DNA of 64,000 nt from Laetiporus sulphureus 93-53 (GCF_001632365.1 NW_024468511.1:1502899-1566898), one strand, 5' to 3'. Shown: positions 21,422-34,300, counted from the first letter of the stretch. The notes: generated by a model not told the origin, from the letters alone. Made by a program: numbers and translations.

Positions 21422-23691
21422 GTGTCTGCTCCGAGATTGTGAGGAACGTGGTGGGATGGAGTAAGGTTTGATAGGTGCTGACTGGCACGTGTGTCCTGGA
21501 TGCTGTAAATGTGGCGGAGGATGCATACTTTTTCAACCATTTTTTTAATCAAACGTGAACATTCATTCATGTGCGCATCTAATCCTGTTGTGCTGATGTA
21601 CGCGTTGGTTTGCATGCTGCCGCAAGATCCTGCTGAGTCACCCTACAGGCGGCGGCGTTGACCCAGTCCAGGGAGCTGTACTGGACATATTGGATGCGCG
21701 GATGAAGCATCCGTTGTTTATGTCACGACGGATCCATCGTTGGCACAACGAGTAGCCACAGGCGCTCCGTGCAGGATAGATGCCATTGTTCGCCCACACA
21801 GGTTGGCGCGATGCAGAAGAAAGGCATGAGTCGACAGCACCGCCCAGTACGGATGCCCATCTTCGGGGTGTGTCTCATTTCACACGCTCGTTATTCTCAT
21901 CGCTTCCAGGACGCCTCTACTGAGAAATACTCGGCATTATGTGAGTTAGCCTATCATCATTGACCGTCTGAAAGGACTTCGAACTCGAACGGACCCTCGA
22001 AGCTTAATCGCAGCCTTTATACTCAAGCTCCAGACTCGGCATGCCATTCGCGACGTTCTTTCGTAACCTGAATTTTATGCGATGATGTCTCGTCTGGACA
22101 GCTTCAATCCAGAGCAACGAATAGTAAGCACCCCGTTGTCTGAATATAGAGCAGTCCATGAGCATTCCGCGATCAGGAGAAGCAGCAGGTTTGATATTGT
22201 ACACAAGATGCGGACGCACGTTCACTGCAGCGGAAGATTTCTGAACGTCTGCTGGTCTGCATGAGGCGTCCTCATTCATCAGGTTCTTTGTGTTTGTGTA
22301 GGGATTGCCTGCGGGTGTGGTCTCCGCTGCCGGTCTCGCCCCCGAAGAATTTGGACACTGAAATCCCCGCCTATACGGTGGCTTTTGCATTGCTTCTCGA
22401 TGGCGTGAAAGCGTATGTCACTGTTTCTTTTTTCTGCGACCCATCGGAATTTGCGCTATTGGCCTTGCAGCCGTGAACAAGTCGCCGACGTTACACGGGT
22501 TGCTCGGCTTTTGTTTACCACTCAGCCACAAAATGCCTTGTCTTTCCCTACCTATGCATCTTTTGTGATCAACGAGACATCCCCGCACGAGTTTGTAGAA
22601 GCGAGTATGGTGGCTCGCCGTTGTGTTGCGCGAATCTAATTGAGCCTTGCCAATGCAAGAACGAAGATCACGTATATTTACGGGGATTACAATTACATCA
22701 CGTTTTCGCCGAGACTCCCGCGCGGGACTCTCAAAGCCATTCAAAGCCTTGCTCTGCGCCGTTGTCCGCCGACGGAATGGTCCAAGAGCCAAACATATGG
22801 CGTCTTCATTTGCGCGAAGGGAAGCTCAATGTCTCCTCACCCTCGGTGCCGGAGGCTGTGCCGCCTGTGCGCTAGAGAGCACATATAGCCGTAACGGTTG
22901 GTACTACTCAACGATGAGTGTTCAGTGCACATTGCATCGTGTTTCGTTTGCACTATCTTCACTTCCTGAGCTGCGAGTACTCGCGTGATATTCGCCCGTT
23001 ATAAGAAGGACGTCCATCTCCGACTTATAATAAAGTCACTCGCAAATCAAGTAAGACTGTACGACGGGTCGATCATTGGACGAACTTTGACTCTTGGCAC
23101 ACGCATATGGACAAAACAGCGATCCATCGCGCCGCAAACCGCTACAGAACGAGTAGACCTCCTCGTTCCATAGCGTAAACAATTGACCAAGGAAGATGAT
23201 CGAACCCGCGTCTTAATAGTCAAGCCGTACGCGAAGCGAGTGCACTCACCCCAGACATGAAGCCGTTTTTTTAACGCATAATAGGCATTTAAAATTCGAT
23301 CTGGTATTTAAAAATTGATATTTACATTTACACTCGTCACGTTTCCATAGACATATATGGAATCTGGGCGTGACTATTGCATCACACAATACGATCAGCG
23401 GTAAATTCTGAATAGACGACACTTTGCTCAGTTTATAATAATGAATCTCATACGCCGTCGTGCAATACGCCCTCACATAGTTCAGAAAGAGCACAAGGAA
23501 AGTGACAGCTGCAAACCAATCTTCGCATATTTGAAATACGCCCGCTCCTTAAATTGGCGGAACTATATACAATATTTAACGATGGTAGATTTCAGATCTT
23601 GAGCAATAAATTTAACATATACACATGTGCAATTACCGCCTCGCGGTCCCCTTTCCGAGCTCGTGAGATAAGTGAACAGGATATAACGGAT
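21422..23691. other. Intergenic region, 3' of NUO51 to the F-box pseudogene
   Basis: About 2.3 kb with no supported gene. 23260-23640 is AT-rich. A tRNA-like fragment is listed separately. Open frames around 22400-22900 look plausible in places but match nothing I recognise and lack a consistent exon structure. Confidence 0.5.
23194..23252 (-). repeat. tRNA-derived fragment (third copy of the 51.8-kb repeat)
   Basis: Reads on the minus strand as a degenerate A-box region, TTCGCGTAC in place of an anticodon loop and a B-box-like CGGGTTCGAT. It shares CGAACCCGCG and GCGAAGCGAGTGC with the two tandem copies at 51752-51899. The anticodon stem does not pair, so this is not a working tRNA. Confidence 0.55.
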
Positions 23692-25242
23692 TCAATTCGA
23701 CACAGAACAAAGTAACCTGCCGTGTGAGACCACCGCTGAGGTGGACTCCCAGCTCAGTTCCCTATCACCGGAATACATCCAGACGTCAGGTAAAGTGGCA
23801 CATGTACAGGTAGTGCAAAGACGCGCCATGTTGTCTGTGCAGTCAACAACAGCATCCTTCCACAGCTGCAAGTTCGATAGAATGGGAAATTGCCGCAACC
23901 AGCTGGGTAAATGACTCTATTTTGCAACCTTTTAGCTATCGGACTATGCCAATCCATGATGGCTGACTTACTAAGAGCAACGCACTGAAGGAATCCCGCT
24001 TATTCTCCCTCGATGCTTGTTCCGACACAACGTACTTCACGTTAGGAAGTAGAACATCCGATACCAGAAGTCCGATCATATCGTTCGGTGTTTCGTCAAT
24101 GCCTGCTGCCATAAAAGGAGGAAACGTGCAATTGAGCCAGTATAGCTCGTCAAGCTCAGAGACAAGTGTGAGCACCTTGGAGAGGCTGCAAACGAATTCG
24201 GCAGCCTTCTCACAGTGGAGACTAGGAAGAATCATCAATCTCTCCAGAGTGGTGGCGCTCGTGCGCTCGTCGCCTAGTATGTGGAGAAGGTACATGGTCA
24301 GCACTGCGAGAACCCGCAGATGAGATAAATCTGAAGGGGGGGTTCGTCGACGGGCTACACAGCCGTAATCTGAATGACACCCTATATGAAGTTCCTCTAG
24401 TCTGCGATGGCGCTGCAAGAAACGATCGAGGGCAACGTGAGTAAGTTCACCCTCGATTCGTAGGATGCGGAGGGTAAGGATCATGAGTCACTCCAAAATA
24501 AGGGACCAGGGAGGGGAAGCGAGACCTGGTGTGACTAAAGTCAACTCGGCTAATGAGGTGGAATTGATCATCTTCAATGTCCATTGAGACAAAGAAGAAT
24601 CGAACAGTGCAGCCGCCTGAGGCTGAAATGTTTCCAAGGTCGAGAATGAAAAGTCGGGCGAGCAGGGCACATGCTTGGATGGTAAGACAGGGCGGCAAAT
24701 GATGCTACTCCTGTGCCAGAGCGTGATACTCGAAACACAACTGTGACACAACGTATTCAGTACCTCCACCAGCTGCTGTCCTGGAAGTGAGTTGAGGAAG
24801 AGTTTCACATTCCGCAATGGTGAATCAGTCCCCAGGGATGCGAAGAAATGACCCAGTCACATGTATTCGGAAGGGGTGTTGATACCGATACACAGTATCC
24901 GGGGGCACTGGAATAGCAGCGAATGCCGCCAGAAAGAAAGAGTCGTGATGGCATCATCTCTGAGTAGGACAATGACTTTGTCAGCTCCAGAAATGTGTAA
25001 GCCGTGTCGACGAAGGTAAATGGGAACGGTGATAAAGTGCATACGACGGGACAGGGTGGTCAGACACACAAGGTCGCTGTCTGGCAGTAACTCAGCAATC
25101 GTGAGGACCAGTTCGTTGGGGACATGGAAGAAAGCATCTCTACTGGGTGTAGCAAAAATCTAGGACGGTAACCGAAATAAGCGAAAAAGCCCGGACAAAC
25201 AGAACAGCACTTATGACTGTAAGCTCCTCGTGGATGAGGCAA
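23692..25242 (-). pseudogene. F-box / leucine-rich-repeat-like protein with in-frame stops
   Basis: Reading right to left: an exon from about 25139 with an F-box (HVPNELVLTIAELLPDSDLV followed by LTTLSRRMHFITVPIYLRR), a middle region of leucine-rich segments (LAELTLVTPGL, LRILRIEGELTHVALDRFL, RRLEELHIG), an intron with donor GTAAGT at about 23972, and a last exon beginning WLRQFPILSNLQLW. The alignment to the common Agaricomycete F-box layout is continuous across two in-frame TGA codons, at 24859-24857 and 24490-24488, where no intron fits. F-box proteins bind Skp1 and recruit substrates to SCF ubiquitin ligases; this copy is probably dead. The start exon is unclear. Confidence 0.65.
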
Positions 25243-25780
25243 AGTGCGTCTTGATCTGCTTCGCTTATTGCAGCTGAAGATGACTTTACGTGGTGATGGG
25301 AAAGAACAATGAGAAAGGATCAGATAACAAAAGTCAATGGGTACCTACAGCTGGAATAAACTCCTTGCCTGTCAACCCATCATGAAGCTGGGCCGATGCT
25401 GTTGCGGAAGCAAGCTGCTAAGAGCAAATGAACACACCACACTTCTGAAAACATAGCCATGAACGTACAATTTCCTTCGCGAGGACAGTATCACGGCAAT
25501 GAATGGCTCTGCGTGTCCTTGCCACGTAGTAGAAGAGAATGCTAAGCACAAGACCCATGATTGCAAGTGATTGACAGGGACAAATGGTTAAGATAGACCC
25601 TGGACTGACACGAGCCAAGACTTTATATCTCGAACGCGGATGAGTCCACCACCATGATTGTGAGACCAGTCCAGGCAAACAAAGAGGCGGCAAACTTGTA
25701 GCCCGAATAGAGAAAGACAGCCAAACCTGCACAGGACATACGAACAATTAGCATCGAGCTTGGGACAATAGTGGACGACT
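25243..25780 (-). other. Stretch with an unassigned open frame
   Basis: A minus-strand frame at 25747-25418 holds about 100 residues with a hydrophobic segment (SLAIMGLVLSILFYYVA) preceded by TSLPPLCLPGLVSQSWWW. It begins next to the ~170-bp repeat block, inside which CAG/GTAAGT splice-like motifs occur, so it may be a transcript read through that repeat. No family recognised. Confidence 0.3.
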
Positions 25781-26400
25781 AGTACTTACTTGCATGGAAA
25801 GTGTACATGACGGAAAGCCCGCTACTCTGAGCAGCCAGAGAGGAAGCGAGAATACAATGGATGAAGAGCGTTACGCGTTCTCGGTGTGAGCGATCTGGAG
25901 CGATGGAAATCCGGGAGAATGATACTAGACGGAATAATTAGTTGTTGACCTCAGAACAATGGATCTTGACTCACCTGCACAGAAAACATACGCGACAAGC
26001 AGAGAGACAATGGACGAGCACGTTGTGCATCGTTGGCGTTCGCTATCCAGAGCGATGAAAAGCCGGGCTGCAGAGCTCAGCAGCGGACAGAAGAATGATA
26101 ATGAACCATTTGGACAATAAGTGTCAGCCAGAAAGCGTAGCGATGACGAGCTCACTGCTCTGAACCAGCCGGAGGCACTCAAGCGGGGAAACAATGGATG
26201 AGGAGCACTATGCATTGCCGGTGTTCACCATCTAGAGCGATGCGATAGAAATCCAGGAGAACAATACAGACGGAGTTCGATAATTAGTTAAGCGGCCGGA
26301 GATGCAATGGACCGGGAGCACTACGCATCATCGGCGATCGCTGTCAAGAGTGATGCGATTGAAATAAGGGAGAACGATACTAGACGAGATTAGACAATTA
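25781..26400 (-). repeat. ~170-bp tandem repeat block (reverse orientation)
   Basis: Reverse-complement units with the shared phrases ATTTCCATCGCTCCAGAT, TCATCCATTGT, GCAGTGAGCTC and CAGGTGAGTCA. The same family appears forward at 30540, 33930 and 39960. Units here are diverged, about 25-40 percent by eye. Confidence 0.6.
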
Positions 26401-27035
26401 ATGTCGATCTCGGGACAAAAGAGGCTGACTTACCTGCAGAAAGCTTGCTGCTCCGAACACCTGGAGACACACGAGCAGGGAGACAATAGACATCGTCGGT
26501 GTTCACCACTGAAGCGATGGAAAGCCGGGCTGCATCGAGAAAGATGGGCGACTTCATTAGACGGATCACTAAGAGAAAGAATACGTACCTGCTGCACGGA
26601 CACATGTACATGTGCCAGATCAAAAACAAATGCACGGTGTAGAACGAGTTGGAAAAACGCGAGCAGATAATGCATGCGACGGTGGACGGCATCGGATGGA
26701 CAATGTTCCGCAACGTTCTTTTAACTGCAATGGTCGATGAGCCAGGGCTACGAGAAAGACGGGGATGATGAGGACAATGGGGACTCATTGTTTTTGCACT
26801 CAAGTAAGCCGAATCATATTTTATTTCAATGCTATGCTAGAAGACTACGACGCCCACGCTGACGAGGCTAACGACAACGGCAGTGGCGCTGACGATGACG
26901 ACGACACTGTCTGCTCAATGGACATAATGCTGAGGAGGCCACCCCAACAAGGGGGCAACCACCACCATGGCAGGTCGCGAAGGAAAAAAGGCGCTCAAGC
27001 AGGTGCTGGAGGTAATATAAAGTTCTTTGTTCAGG

Positions 27036-28085
27036 TGTCACAAAGCACCAAAGCACTTAACCCAATTAAGGGCAAGTCTGCTTTTGTGACCTGCACAAAT
27101 GATCCCACATAAAAAGCCTGCCACAAGGGCTAGGCTAAGGACGCACGCAGTGGTATGCAGTCTGAAAAAGGGGCTCAAAGGGCCCTTAGCCTTATGCTCA
27201 CAACTAGGGGGTGAATTGGCTTGTTAGGCCGCATGCAATAGAATAATGAATCTAAGGTCTTCCCTTAGATCCTCATGGGCTTATATACATGTAGGGGTGG
27301 ACCCTGGTCACTCTAACTAAGGTGTACCTACTGGGGTCCTGTCCTTTCTACATGTGAACATATTGCCANNNNNNNNNNNNNNNNNNNNNNNNNNNNNNNN
27401 NNNNNNNNNNNNNNNNNNNNNNNNNNNNNNNNNNNNNNNNNNNNNNNNNNNNNNNNNNNNNNNNNNNNNNNNNNNNNNNNNNNNNNNNNNNNNNNNNNNN
27501 NNNNNNNNNNNNNNNNNNNNNNNNNNNNNNNNNNNNNNNNNNNNNNNNNNNNNNNNNNNNNNNNNNNNNNNNNNNNNNNNNNNNNNNNNNNNNNNNNNNN
27601 NNNNNNNNNNNNNNNNNNNNNNNNNNNNNNNNNNNNNNNNNNNNNNNNNNNNNNNNNNNNNNNNNNNNNNNNNNNNNNNNNNNNNNNNNNNNNNNNNNNN
27701 NNNNNNNNNNNNNNNNNNNNNNNNNNNNNNNNNNNNNNNNNNNNNNNNNNNNNNNNNNNNNNNNNNNNNNNNNNNNNNNNNNNNNNNNNNNNNNNNNNNN
27801 NNNNNNNNNNNNNNNNNNNNNNNNNNNNNNNNNNNNNNNNNNNNNNNNNNNNNNNNNNNNNNNNNNNNNNNNNNNNNNNNNNNNNNNNNNNNNNNNNNNN
27901 NNNNNNNNNNNNNNNNNNNNNNNNNNNNNNNNNNNNNNNNNNNNNNNNNNNNNNNNNNNNNNNGCATTGTGCTGTTTGTCCAAGTATCCACGTTGCGAGA
28001 CCAATATGAAGGTTGGCGTCCGAATAACCACTCAAATGAGGACTTTAATGGTGCAAAAAGAAAGGTGCCACTTAATACTGTGACA
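27036..28085. mobile_element. LTR retroelement with 5-bp target duplication, interior unsequenced
   Basis: The insert starts TGTCACA (27036) and ends TGTGACA (28085), the inverted ends of an LTR, and is flanked on both sides by TCAGG (27031-27035 and 28086-28090). Copy B of the fold-back repeat has the uninterrupted empty site TTGTTCAGGGCAGG at about 47155. 27036-27368 is 5' LTR-like sequence with a TATA-type GGCTTATATACATG near 27280; 27964-28085 is the 3' end. The 595 N's between may hide a full internal region or represent a collapsed solo LTR. Confidence 0.8.
27369..27963. other. Assembly gap (N)
   Basis: 595 undetermined bases inside the LTR element. Any open frame reported across it is an artefact. 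Confidence 0.99.
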
Positions 28086-29429
28086 TCAGGGCAGGTCTGC
28101 CACTTCCATATTGGGATATATGTTCCCACCATCACGGTCTGCCACTTTCAGATCGGGATATATGTTCCCATCTCACGCGTGTGCCATGGCCAGAATGCCG
28201 GGGGGGGAGGGGGAAGGGGGGGCAAAAATTGTGGCGCGCACGTGTGGGGTGGGAACATATATCCCGATATGGAAGTGGCAGACCTGCCCTGAACAAAGAA
28301 CTTTATATTACCCCCAGCACCTGCTTGAGCGCCTTTTTTCCTTCGCCACCTGCCATGGTGATGGTTGCCCCCTTGATGGGGTGGCCTCCTCGGCATCATG
28401 TCCATTGAGCGGACAGTGTCATCGTTGTCGTCAGCCTCGTCAGTGTGGGCGTCGTAGTCTTCTAGCATAGCATTGAAATAAAATATGATTCAGCTTACTT
28501 AAGCACAAAAACAACGAGTCCCTGTCGTCCTCATCATCCCCGTCGTCCCCGTCGTTCCCGTCGTCCTTGTCGTCTCCGTCATCCTCGTAGCCCGAGCTCA
28601 TCGACCACTGCAGCTAAAAGACATAGCGGGACATCGTCCGTCTGATGCCGTCCACCGTCGCACGCATCATCCGCTCGTGCTTTCCTAAGTCGTTTCTCAC
28701 TGTGCATTTGTTTGTGATCTGGCACATGTGTCTGCGGCAGGTGTGTCTATTATTTTCCTTATGCTCCGTCTTTGAAGTCGCCCATCTTCCTCGATGCAGC
28801 CTGGCTTTCCGTCGTTTCAGATGGTGACACCGACACTGATGCATTGTTTCCCACTTCTGTCTGTGGCTGCTCAGAGCAGCGGGCTTTCTGTGCAGGTACG
28901 TCTGTGTCTATTGTTGTTTCTACATTGATACTTATTGTCCAAACGGCTGTAGCCCGCCGTTTTTCGCCCTGGATGGCGTACACCGACGCTGCGTTATAGT
29001 CTTCGTCTTCGTCCATTGTTTCCCCACTTGGGTCTCTGGCAGTTCATATTGTAGCAGTGAGTTCCTTAATGCGTGCGCTGCAGATGAGTTTGTCCCTATA
29101 TCCGTCGTCGATTAGCTTGTCTGAGCTGTAGTTCAGATCTCACCAGGATTGTTGATGAGCCACCTCAATTACGCTCTCGCGCACGCTGAGCGTACGCTCA
29201 AGTGAGCTCATCTGTCATCCAGTTCTTTACATCGGTTCAACACAAACATCCTGCGTCAATTATGCTCGATTCATCAGTTGACGGTCGTGTCTTCCAGCCG
29301 CAGACTCCTCAAAACCGGAGAATCGCGACGTCTAAAGGCAGATTATATTTAGGCTCTTACCCACTATGTGAGTCGTTAAAACCTTCGCATAGGAATCCTT
29401 ATTAAGTGTCCATGCAGCATGTCACTATG

Positions 29430-30281
29430 CATGAACAATAGTCAGATCCTCAGAATCATGCGATCCCAGAAGAGAGTCTAGCACCCATACTGCCGACGCA
29501 AAAGAGAGCAGCACCGGATGATATCTCCACTGAAACACCCAAGCATGCTCGCTTTGAGGACCATTTGCTCCTTATCAATGATATTTTGACACCGCCGCTA
29601 GCGCGTCTCTCAGCAAAGGAGCGCGATGCCCCTTCATCTCAAATGGGTTGGGGTCCTTCCGAGGTAAGTGTCTCAGTGTGAACATGCTCGCCGCTAGGAC
29701 TCATCCATGATCACAGCTTCCTGAGACTGCGACTGAACCCGCTTTACGCAAGAAATGAGTGTTGACTGAAAATTCAACAGGCCATGTAGACAAACACATT
29801 CAGCTCGAAGTCGGTGACACCGATCCTAATGCCGGTGAGCTAAACATACAGCGTCATTTTGAGGGATTGGTATAATTGTAACAACTTCTCTTTGATCAGC
29901 TGTTACGACGAAGCCAGCTCGAAAGAAGGGGAGGAAGGCCATCGTCCTGAAGTCACTCGCCCAAGAACTGGTAATTCAGCTCTTCCAAAGTCCCAAGCAG
30001 TGGACTCCAGTGAAGGATGTGATCTTTCGCTGCTTACCGAGTGGTGACTTGGATCTTCGCACTCTAGTCATGCATCTTGGCATTAATGGTCCTGTCAGGT
30101 CAGTTCAACATCTGCATGTGTGACTATCTATTAGAATCTTTCTAGGTCATTGATCCAGCAAATTTCAAACCATTTTACAACTATCAAGATGGGATCGTGG
30201 ACCATGATGACCTGAAGGATCTGTTGAGGGACGGTTTTTTGCGCGTGGTTGAATCACCCTTCCCACGATCGGAAGTGTAAT
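29430..30281 (+). pseudogene. Decayed spliced ORF of mobile-element type, unknown function
   Basis: Consecutive exons read in frame through good junctions: one ending ...MGWGPSE before GTAAGTG at about 29665, a second beginning LPETATEPALRKK, a third from about 29900 with basic KPARKKGRKAIVLKSLAQEL and WTPVKDVIFRCLPSGDLDLR, and a fourth from about 30147 with NFKPFYNYQDGIVDHDDLKD ending at a TAA. The second exon has an in-frame TGA at 29756-29758. I recognise no domain. The basic patch and the setting suggest a transposon accessory protein. Confidence 0.45.
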
Positions 30282-30439
30282 TAGTGTCATTTATGTAGTG
30301 TAAGACGAGATCTGAGCACGATGGAGGTCCAAGTCTACTACTGCAACCCTTGGGCTGATCCTTCGAGAGAAGCCGTATCCTCACGGAAGAGTGCTCTATC
30401 ACTGTTCGGACATGTTGCCAGCTCAAGCAGCCTCATTCG

Positions 30440-30525
30440 AGGTCTAAGAAAATGCTGCATCCACAGCCGGTGGAGATTACGTTGTTGTTTAATGACCTGA
30501 TGTACGTCTTGTATGTCTTGAACAT
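30440..30525 (+). pseudogene. 3'-end fragment of a second KOW (Spt5-like) gene
   Basis: About 80 nt (GAGGTCTAAGAAAATGCTGC onward) match the last coding stretch of the KOW gene at 51269-51350 closely, including the segment ATGACCTGAT. The rest of the gene is absent here, so it is a broken second copy joined to unrelated repeat sequence. Confidence 0.7.
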
Positions 30526-30539
30526 GCATTAGTCTTCCC

Positions 30540-31190
30540 ACTTACACCTCCGAATGCTCTGCTCAGTGCAGCGGGCTCTCTGCAGGCAGGTAAATCAGCC
30601 TCTATTGTCTCAAGATCGACACTCATTCAACCCCGTCTAGTAGCGTTCTCCCGAATTTCCGTCGCATCACTCTGGATAGCGATTACCAACAATGCGTAGT
30701 GTGAAAACTCCATTGTCTTTCTGCTTGCATCTCTGACTGCTCAGAGCAGCGGGCTATGTGTAGTGTAGGTATCTCGTCAGCCTCTATTGTCCCAAGATCA
30801 ACACTAATTGTCCAGATTTCTATCACATCGTTCTAGATAGCGATCACCGACGATGCATAGTTTTCCGTCGCCCGTTGTCTCCCCACTCCGATGATGCATA
30901 GTTTTCCTCATCCATTGTCTCCCCACTTGCGCCTCTGGCTGTTCGGAGCAGTGGGCTCCTTGTCGCGTATGCTCTGTGCAGGTACGTCGATCTCTATTAT
31001 CCCGTGATCGACACTTATTGTCCAAACGGCTCTGTCTAAGAGCATTCTTCCCGGAGGTACGATGTGTGCTGAACTCTGCACTACAGCCTGGCTTTTCATC
31101 TTTTCCATCGCTCCGGATGGTGAACATTGATGTGTAATGCTCCTTCCCCATTGTTTTCTTGCTTGCATCTCTGGAAAGATATAAATATCC
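30540..31190 (+). repeat. ~170-bp tandem repeat block (forward)
   Basis: Three or more units with GCAGGTAWRTCAGCCTCTATTGTC, AAGATCRACACTMATT, TCGCTCTAGATAGCGATCAC, CGATGCATAG and CCATTGTCTCCCCACTTGC. The cores lie near 30590, 30770 and 30980. Confidence 0.65.
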
Positions 31191-31463
31191 CATATACCAA
31201 TCTATTTACGTGCATCTCTTTCGCTCATCTGGCTGGAATACGCTGAGACAGCACGTTATGTCTGCCATTCCGAATACCTGACACAACACGGTTAGATGCT
31301 TGAAGCTCTTGTTACACATTGTCTGATGAGGGCTTCAGGTTGCACCTCAGCAAGTGATCTTAAATTCGGCTAGTAATACCTGGATCAATGTAACTGTAAG
31401 TGTTCTTGTTCTTGTGTTCTTGTCGACTTAGCTCACAACTGATTGTATGGTGGGTAGCAAGAG

Positions 31464-33311
31464 ATGTATCGTGAGTCGCTCGATGTGGCGAGTAGTGAAC
31501 CACGTCAGGCCCAAGTAAGTGGGATCGCTGTTTTGTTGCTTATATGTGATGCTTACCCATGCAAAGTTCTCTGAGGAACCTTTCAGCGATGATGAGCTAG
31601 AAGTGCACGAAATTATTTTCTCCAGTCAGGGTGAGATAGTTTCAGAACCAACAGAGGACGTACAAGTGGTGAGTGTGCAGCGTTGTCTACGTCAATGATC
31701 TTCAAAATGATCTTCAATATATCATCTGCTAGCATTCCCATACTTACTATGATTACTTCCAGCAGGAATCGATGCAAGGTATTTTGGCGGTGTCTGCGGT
31801 TGAAGCCTTGGAATCTCATGTAGAGTGCAATGGTCCATCGAGTGTGGTGAGTACATGATTCGCGTTTCATCTTATGCCTGACTGAATATTCCTGCAGCAT
31901 GAGAGTGAGCTTTCTAGGGTGGGATCTCAATATGGTCTTTTCGATGTTCAGGATAGTGTTGCAATCGACAACGACCCTCGCTTTGTGCCCCTTGAGGCCC
32001 AGCATCTGGAGGGAGGACCGATCACACAACAGGTGTTCCAGCTTGACCCTCCTGGTCTCAACAGTTCGGGACCTTCTGTCGATGAAAGTGACTTAGCGAG
32101 ATTGCTGCAGGCGATGTCTCTTGCTGTAGCGAACGGCATCAAGAAAGGCATGCAGAGAGCACTAGATGTGGTTGTCAAACAGAAGTCTCACTGCAGGAGC
32201 AGTGAGAGTGCTGACACGCGTCGCAATGTCACTGGAGGATCTGCGAAAATGGAGTTCGACGAAGATGAATACTTTGGAGACACTGAACATCATGAACGTC
32301 CCGCTGCACGAACGAAATGTCGGAGAGGTCTGCGGAGCAATAACGTGTTCAATGTTAGTCATTATGGTCTGTTATTAAAGAAATTCGTGGCGATCTAACT
32401 TGGTTCAACAGGCACGATTCAGGCAGTACCTGGGAATTAAGGGCATTCTGCCTGCTGATGGCAGATAGCCAGCCAGTGCAACACCTTCAGTAGTCGAGGC
32501 CTTCATTGATGGAATTGGAGATGGCCCTGATATTACGTTGCTGCTCATGGATTGGAGTAGTGAGCTGAGCTCTCTATGGAATAAGGAACTGATACTGCTT
32601 CTCTCCCGAGAATTTCTTCAGCGAATCAAGTCAGGATTACAATTCCCTCTTCTTTTTGATCCCGAAACTATGACAGAGACAATGTTGCTGCACTCCTGTA
32701 CCGCGAAATTACACCACATACAAGCACAGGTCCATCACGCAAACTCTCATGACTGGGAAAAGAGGAAAGCCAACGATGCGGCAGTGTTGCGACGCAACAC
32801 AAGGCATCAGGGCGTGAGTCACAGGTTGCATTGTAAACCAATACTAATCATTGTCTCATAGATATTCATGAGACGTGCTCAGGTCGTGAATGCGAACAAG
32901 GGAAGCTCATCAGCTTTGTGAAACACCATCGAGAATGTTTTAGAGAAACTCGAGGTTGCGGGGATGAGCTCGGACCACACAGACGAAGAAGCAAGTAAAC
33001 ACCACAAAGTCGTCCACAGAGCGCAGCTGCCTTGGCGTCACGACGACGTCGATGCCTTGTTGTCTGCTGTGGACAGTTATGAGACTGCGTCAGGAGCCCT
33101 GGGATTGAAAGGGAACCAAGCTCTTCCCCGAATTCAGCAGCTCTCGTCCACATCTCCGAAGTCGAGCTGGCAATGTGTCCGCGGTCTACCGAAATCTTAC
33201 TATGACCCACAGTGGCTAGCGTCGTTGATGAAAGTTGAGCGATCCAGAGTGGGGTATGCAAGCGATGAAGAAGAGATACCTCACTTAGTAAGCCTGTCGT
33301 CTGTACTGTAG
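31464..33311 (+). pseudogene. Spliced accessory ORF of the CACTA-type element, with nonsense mutations
   Basis: The frame can be followed through short introns from ATG 31464 (MYRESLDVASSEPRQAQ). It passes an acidic region (FSEEPFSDDELEVHE), a middle exon of about 150 residues (31899-32350), and a C-terminal exon with GMSSDHTDEE, WRHDDVDALLSAVDSY and LPKSYYDPQWLASL. The last pattern (GxSSDE...WRhpel...LpxxFYdpxWL) is one I associate with Agaricomycete ORFs that accompany tnp2 transposases, where it is uncharacterised. In-frame stops: TAG at 32466-32468 and TGA at 32919-32921. It lies about 4 kb upstream of the tnp2 gene on the same strand. Confidence 0.55.
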
Positions 33312-33799
33312 ATCTATCTTAGTCTAATGCTTGCCTCAATAGTGTCCATTTGAAGGTTAGCAGCCTCCTAGCGCGCATGCATCGTTTCTTGATGTTGCTA
33401 AGTCAGACAAATATACGGAACACGCGATGTCAGTATTTGGAGCCATTGGATCTGAGTCCATTCAATTCTGAATCGATAGACCGTTAATGTACTCAACAGT
33501 GAGAATATGTGTATATATAGCATAGCTAGCTACAAGCATAACACCAGCACAAGGAGAAGGGTCTGCATGGGTCTGCAACGTTTCAAATGCCAACAGCTGC
33601 CACCGTATATGATCCTCCATTTCAGACACTTCACGAAGAACATTTTCGTTGAGGAGAAGAACCCCACTATCATGAACTTTCCGCTTAGGGGTCTTGACTT
33701 CCAGGAATGTAAGTGAGACGTATAATCGAGGTCGTGAATGCTTGGTGCTGAAGCACCGCATAGATATCACTGCATAGATCTCGATGCACCTCCTGGGCA

Positions 33800-34300
33800 C
33801 CCTATGACAGTGTACGATCTAATCGCAAGCGTCACTCATGAGTCGGCCACGGGCACCACTCGTGACAAGGAGAGCACGATCTGGAAAAGTCGTTCTCTTA
33901 GATTTCTGTCGCATTGCTCTTGATTGCGATCACCGACGATGCATACTGCTCTCTGCAGGTAAGTCAGCCTCTGTTGTCCCAAGATCGACACTTATTGTCC
34001 AACCCTGTCTTTATCGTTCTCCCGGATTTCTATCACATTGCTCTAGATGACGAACATCAAGCTCCTCATCCATTGTCTCCCCACTTGTGCCTCCAGCTGC
34101 TCAAAGCAGCGGGCTCTGTGTGGAGGTATGTCATCCACCTGTATTGTCCTGAGGTTGACACTAATTATCCAAGTCTGTTTGTATCATTCTCCCGTATTTC
34201 CATCACATCGCTCCAGATGGCGGACACCGACGATGCGTAATGGGGTGAACAGGCTTTTCGTGCAGGTAAACCCACCACTATTGTTCTAAGGTATCGTGAT
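33800..34300 (+). repeat. ~170-bp tandem repeat block (forward, about two to three units)
   Basis: Units start near 33945 and 34115 with CTGCAGGTAAGTCAGCCTCT and a diverged GGAGGTATGTCATCC. Both are followed by GACACTxATTxTCC and by TCTCCCGxATTTCxATCACA. Confidence 0.65.

Larger units (their letters stand above)
26401..29180. repeat. Large fold-back repeat, copy A (interrupted by an LTR element and a gap)
   Basis: The left arm (26401-27030) and right arm (about 28290-28940) are inverted copies of each other. Paired blocks include GGCAACCACCACCATGGCAG with CTGCCATGGTGATGGTTGCC, TAATATAAAGTTCTTTGTTC with GAACAAAGAACTTTATATTA, and GCAGATAATGCATGCGAC with its partner near 28655. GA/GTC-rich minisatellites (GATGAGGAC, GTCGTCCTC) sit in the arms. 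After the right arm the sequence continues to about 29180 with the same text that follows copy B. Host for the LTR insertion at 27036. Confidence 0.75.

Noticed and set aside
27317..28292. Long open frames on both strands across 27.3-28.3 kb
   Set aside because: They consist almost wholly of undetermined bases of the assembly gap.
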